This document shows positions 5,351-6,879 of a stretch of 6,879 bases of DNA, piece by piece (position 1 is the first letter of the stretch; each line of letters starts with the position of its first letter). A program made the translations under genes and the position numbers. Origin of the DNA: a bacterium (GTDB lineage Bacteria > Cyanobacteriota > Vampirovibrionia > Gastranaerophilales > Gastranaerophilaceae); contig JAFUUT010000045.1 in NCBI GenBank assembly GCA_017477685.1, positions 1 through 6,879 on the forward strand, in the 5' to 3' direction. The notes below the pieces were generated by a model, which was not told the origin of the DNA, searched no databases, and was given only the letters and a program-made list of their open reading frames with translations.

Positions 5351-6879
5351 TTACAACCCGCGCGAAGCTTTTATTTTGTTCACTCTTGTGGTTAAAGCTT
5401 CAACCTGCGATTTTAAATCTGCATTTTCTGCTTCAAGTTTTGATATTGTAGACTCAAGTTTAAGCACTCGCTTAGTATGAGAAACAATAATCTTATCAAG
5501 ATCTTTTATTGCATTAATCGCAGCATAGAACATTTCTTCAAGCTTGATTGATAAGAAACCGTCCTTGCCGGTAATAACAGAATTCGGGAATATTTTCATT
5601 AAATCCTGTGCTATAACACCGACATGAGGAATCTTCTTTTCGTCATCTTTATACTTATAGTTAAAGACTTTTAATTTCATTATCTCAGCTAAGCCGGCCT
5701 TGCTCTTTGAACCGATATTTTTCAACCTGCGATCAGAAGGAGTTTCATATGTTTTTTCTAAGTATTTATATCCTAAAGCAACAGGAGTATCATCATGCGT
5801 AACAGTAAAATCGTTATAATCATCCGGAATTTCATCGAACTGATCCTGATTATAGAAAACTCTTGGACAACCCAATGAGAAATTATCAGAATAATAAACC
5901 CCGTTATTATAAACACCACCAAAAGTGTATGTCAAAGGATTAGCTGCACACACAATACTTCCTTCATTAACCGTTGACCCAAGAATATAATAATCCTGCT
6001 CATCAAACGGATACCGAGGACGAGGTCCAGGTCCAGCAGGTGGATCTGCGGTTGGCTTATATCCTACTGTACTAAAGTTATACAAATTATCACCGACAGT
6101 AAAGAACACTTTACCTCGAACGACCAAATTACCATTAACAATTGTGGTAGTATTTGCTCTTGAAATAGTAGGCTCATTCATCAAAAATGACTTGAGGTTA
6201 CCTGCACCGTATTGTACGTTGGAATCGTGGATTTCTAAAACCGCATCCCCGCCAAAATGTTTAGGCTGTGAACCAATATAGATACGCTGAGTGATATCAT
6301 ATAAATGAGTGTTCACTGTTTCTTTTTTGGTTGGAGTTATATAATGATTATTCCCATCGGCATTTTTAAAACTCTCGAAAAATCTTGTAACACCACGGTC
6401 GTACCCCGGGCCTGAATTTGCACCAATACATATTTTATTTGCAGAATGATACAAGTTACTACATGCCTTATAACCTATTGCAACATTATTATAACCGGCC
6501 TCCAAATTTTCTAGCGCATAAGCACCTATAGCAATATTGTTATTATAGTGCTTATAGATTTCTTTTCTCATTACGCAACGATCTCCAAGAATATCCTCTT
6601 CCGGCAAACAACCAACTTCTTCATTATAAGGAATACTTTTTAACTCCCCTAAGTCAGTAAAAGCTCTCAGACTATGTAGTGCATTATATCCAATAGCAAC
6701 ATTGTTAGACACTTCCTCCCATTGCACTGAATCATCTGAATCATCAAGCCCTACAAAGTCTGCAAATCCACCTGCATTAGAGCCTATAAATACATTATTA
6801 GTACCTCTAAAGTTCTTACCTGCATTTGAACCAATAATGGTATTTAATATCCCCATATTATTCAAACCTGCATTTGAAC
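5351..6879 (-). CDS. fibre- or adhesin-like protein with head repeats and self-cleaving peptidase S74 domain (5' end outside window)
   Basis: The frame is open to the right edge, so the N-terminus is missing. Residues are numbered from the TTG codon at 6865, which is not a credible start because the repeat SNAG continues before it. The N-terminal part has YadA-like head repeats: IIGSNAG and FIGSNAG 16 residues apart, then NNVAIGYNAL (54-63), NNIAIGAYAL (109-118), NNVAIGYKAC (126-135) and ICIGANSG (145-152). A region rich in Asn, Tyr and Gly follows, with a proline-rich linker near 271-286. The C-terminal part is a peptidase S74 intramolecular chaperone: SDRRLK at 377-382 supplies the Ser377/Lys382 dyad, followed by HVGVIAQDLMKIFP at 414-427 and a coiled coil at about 455-497. 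In this family the chaperone helps a trimeric fibre fold, then cuts itself off just before the serine. No signal peptide can be judged. Surface adhesin and prophage tail fibre are both possible; no other phage gene is in view. Confidence 0.9.
   Translation of the reverse strand, partial: SNAGLNNMGILNTIIGSNAGKNFRGTNNVFIGSNAGGFADFVGLDDSDDSVQWEEVSNNVAIGYNALHSLRAFTDLGELKSIPYNEEVGCLPEEDILGDRCVMRKEIYKHYNNNIAIGAYALENLEAGYNNVAIGYKACSNLYHSANKICIGANSGPGYDRGVTRFFESFKNADGNNHYITPTKKETVNTHLYDITQRIYIGSQPKHFGGDAVLEIHDSNVQYGAGNLKSFLMNEPTISRANTTTIVNGNLVVRGKVFFTVGDNLYNFSTVGYKPTADPPAGPGPRPRYPFDEQDYYILGSTVNEGSIVCAANPLTYTFGGVYNNGVYYSDNFSLGCPRVFYNQDQFDEIPDDYNDFTVTHDDTPVALGYKYLEKTYETPSDRRLKNIGSKSKAGLAEIMKLKVFNYKYKDDEKKIPHVGVIAQDLMKIFPNSVITGKDGFLSIKLEEMFYAAINAIKDLDKIIVSHTKRVLKLESTISKLEAENADLKSQVEALTTRVNKIKASRGL
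5354..5740 (-). other. peptidase S74 chaperone domain with C-terminal coiled coil
   Basis: This segment codes for residues about 376-504 of the fibre-like protein. The catalytic serine codon is at 5737-5735 and the lysine five residues later, the same Ser-x4-Lys spacing as in the phage K1F endosialidase chaperone. Cleavage before Ser377 would release about 128 residues. The last part is a heptad-like helix with LKLESTISKLEAENADLKSQ (468-487), which fits a three-stranded coiled coil. Confidence 0.85.
6770..6879 (-). repeat. 48-bp in-frame repeats running off the window edge
   Basis: Two full 48-base units (6877-6830 and 6829-6782) and the start of a third (6781-6770) each begin with codons for SNAG. 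The 14-base string ACCTGCATTTGAAC occurs exactly at 6818-6831 and again at 6866-6879, the last bases of the window. Each unit codes for 16 residues ending in IG. The fixed period shows that the repeat array, and so the gene, continues to the right. Confidence 0.85.

Overview
This AT-rich window carries five complete or nearly complete genes, the probable 3' end of another, two strong intrinsic terminators, and a small leader in front of metK that looks structured. The best guess for the organism is a non-photosynthetic relative of the cyanobacteria (Melainabacteria/Vampirovibrionia, for example the gut Gastranaerophilales). This rests mainly on MetK: its length (424 aa) and its wording around GAGDQG, GGGAFSGKD and the C-terminal LRPAGI / RNLPS / YGHMGRTD segments resemble cyanobacterial MetK as I remember it, while base composition and ribosome binding sites resemble those of low-GC gut bacteria. 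It is an inference, not a search result; a Firmicute is the main alternative.

Layout: a reading frame open from the left edge ends at 134. It is followed 11 bases later by ligA (146-2125), a 155-residue two-helix membrane protein of unknown function (2144-2611) and a secreted SIMPL-domain protein (2634-3395). These lie on the plus strand with short gaps and end at a 12-bp-stem terminator (3413-3447), so they are probably co-transcribed. A separate plus-strand gene (3542-3886) follows, with a perfect AGGAGG ribosome binding site. It encodes a 114-residue protein whose last 24 residues, just after a Gly-Gly, are almost only Ser, Cys and Gly, which looks like the core of a modified peptide. It converges on metK, and the two share a bidirectional terminator (3891-3932).

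On the minus strand lie metK (5216-3942) and, upstream of it, a large surface or phage-fibre-like protein. The latter has N-terminal 16-residue head repeats, a proline-rich linker, a self-cleaving peptidase S74 chaperone domain and a C-terminal coiled coil. Its reading frame and its repeats run through the right edge of the window, so its true start is outside. The 134-base gap between this gene and metK has no visible terminator. It holds a 10-bp perfect palindrome and a GC-rich island that can fold as an H-type pseudoknot whose second stem would cover the metK Shine-Dalgarno sequence.

The genes do not form one pathway. ligA and metK are housekeeping genes. The points of interest are the Ser/Cys/Gly-tailed peptide, the possible metK translational switch and the S74 fibre protein. 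No RNA genes, CRISPR arrays or insertion sequences were seen.
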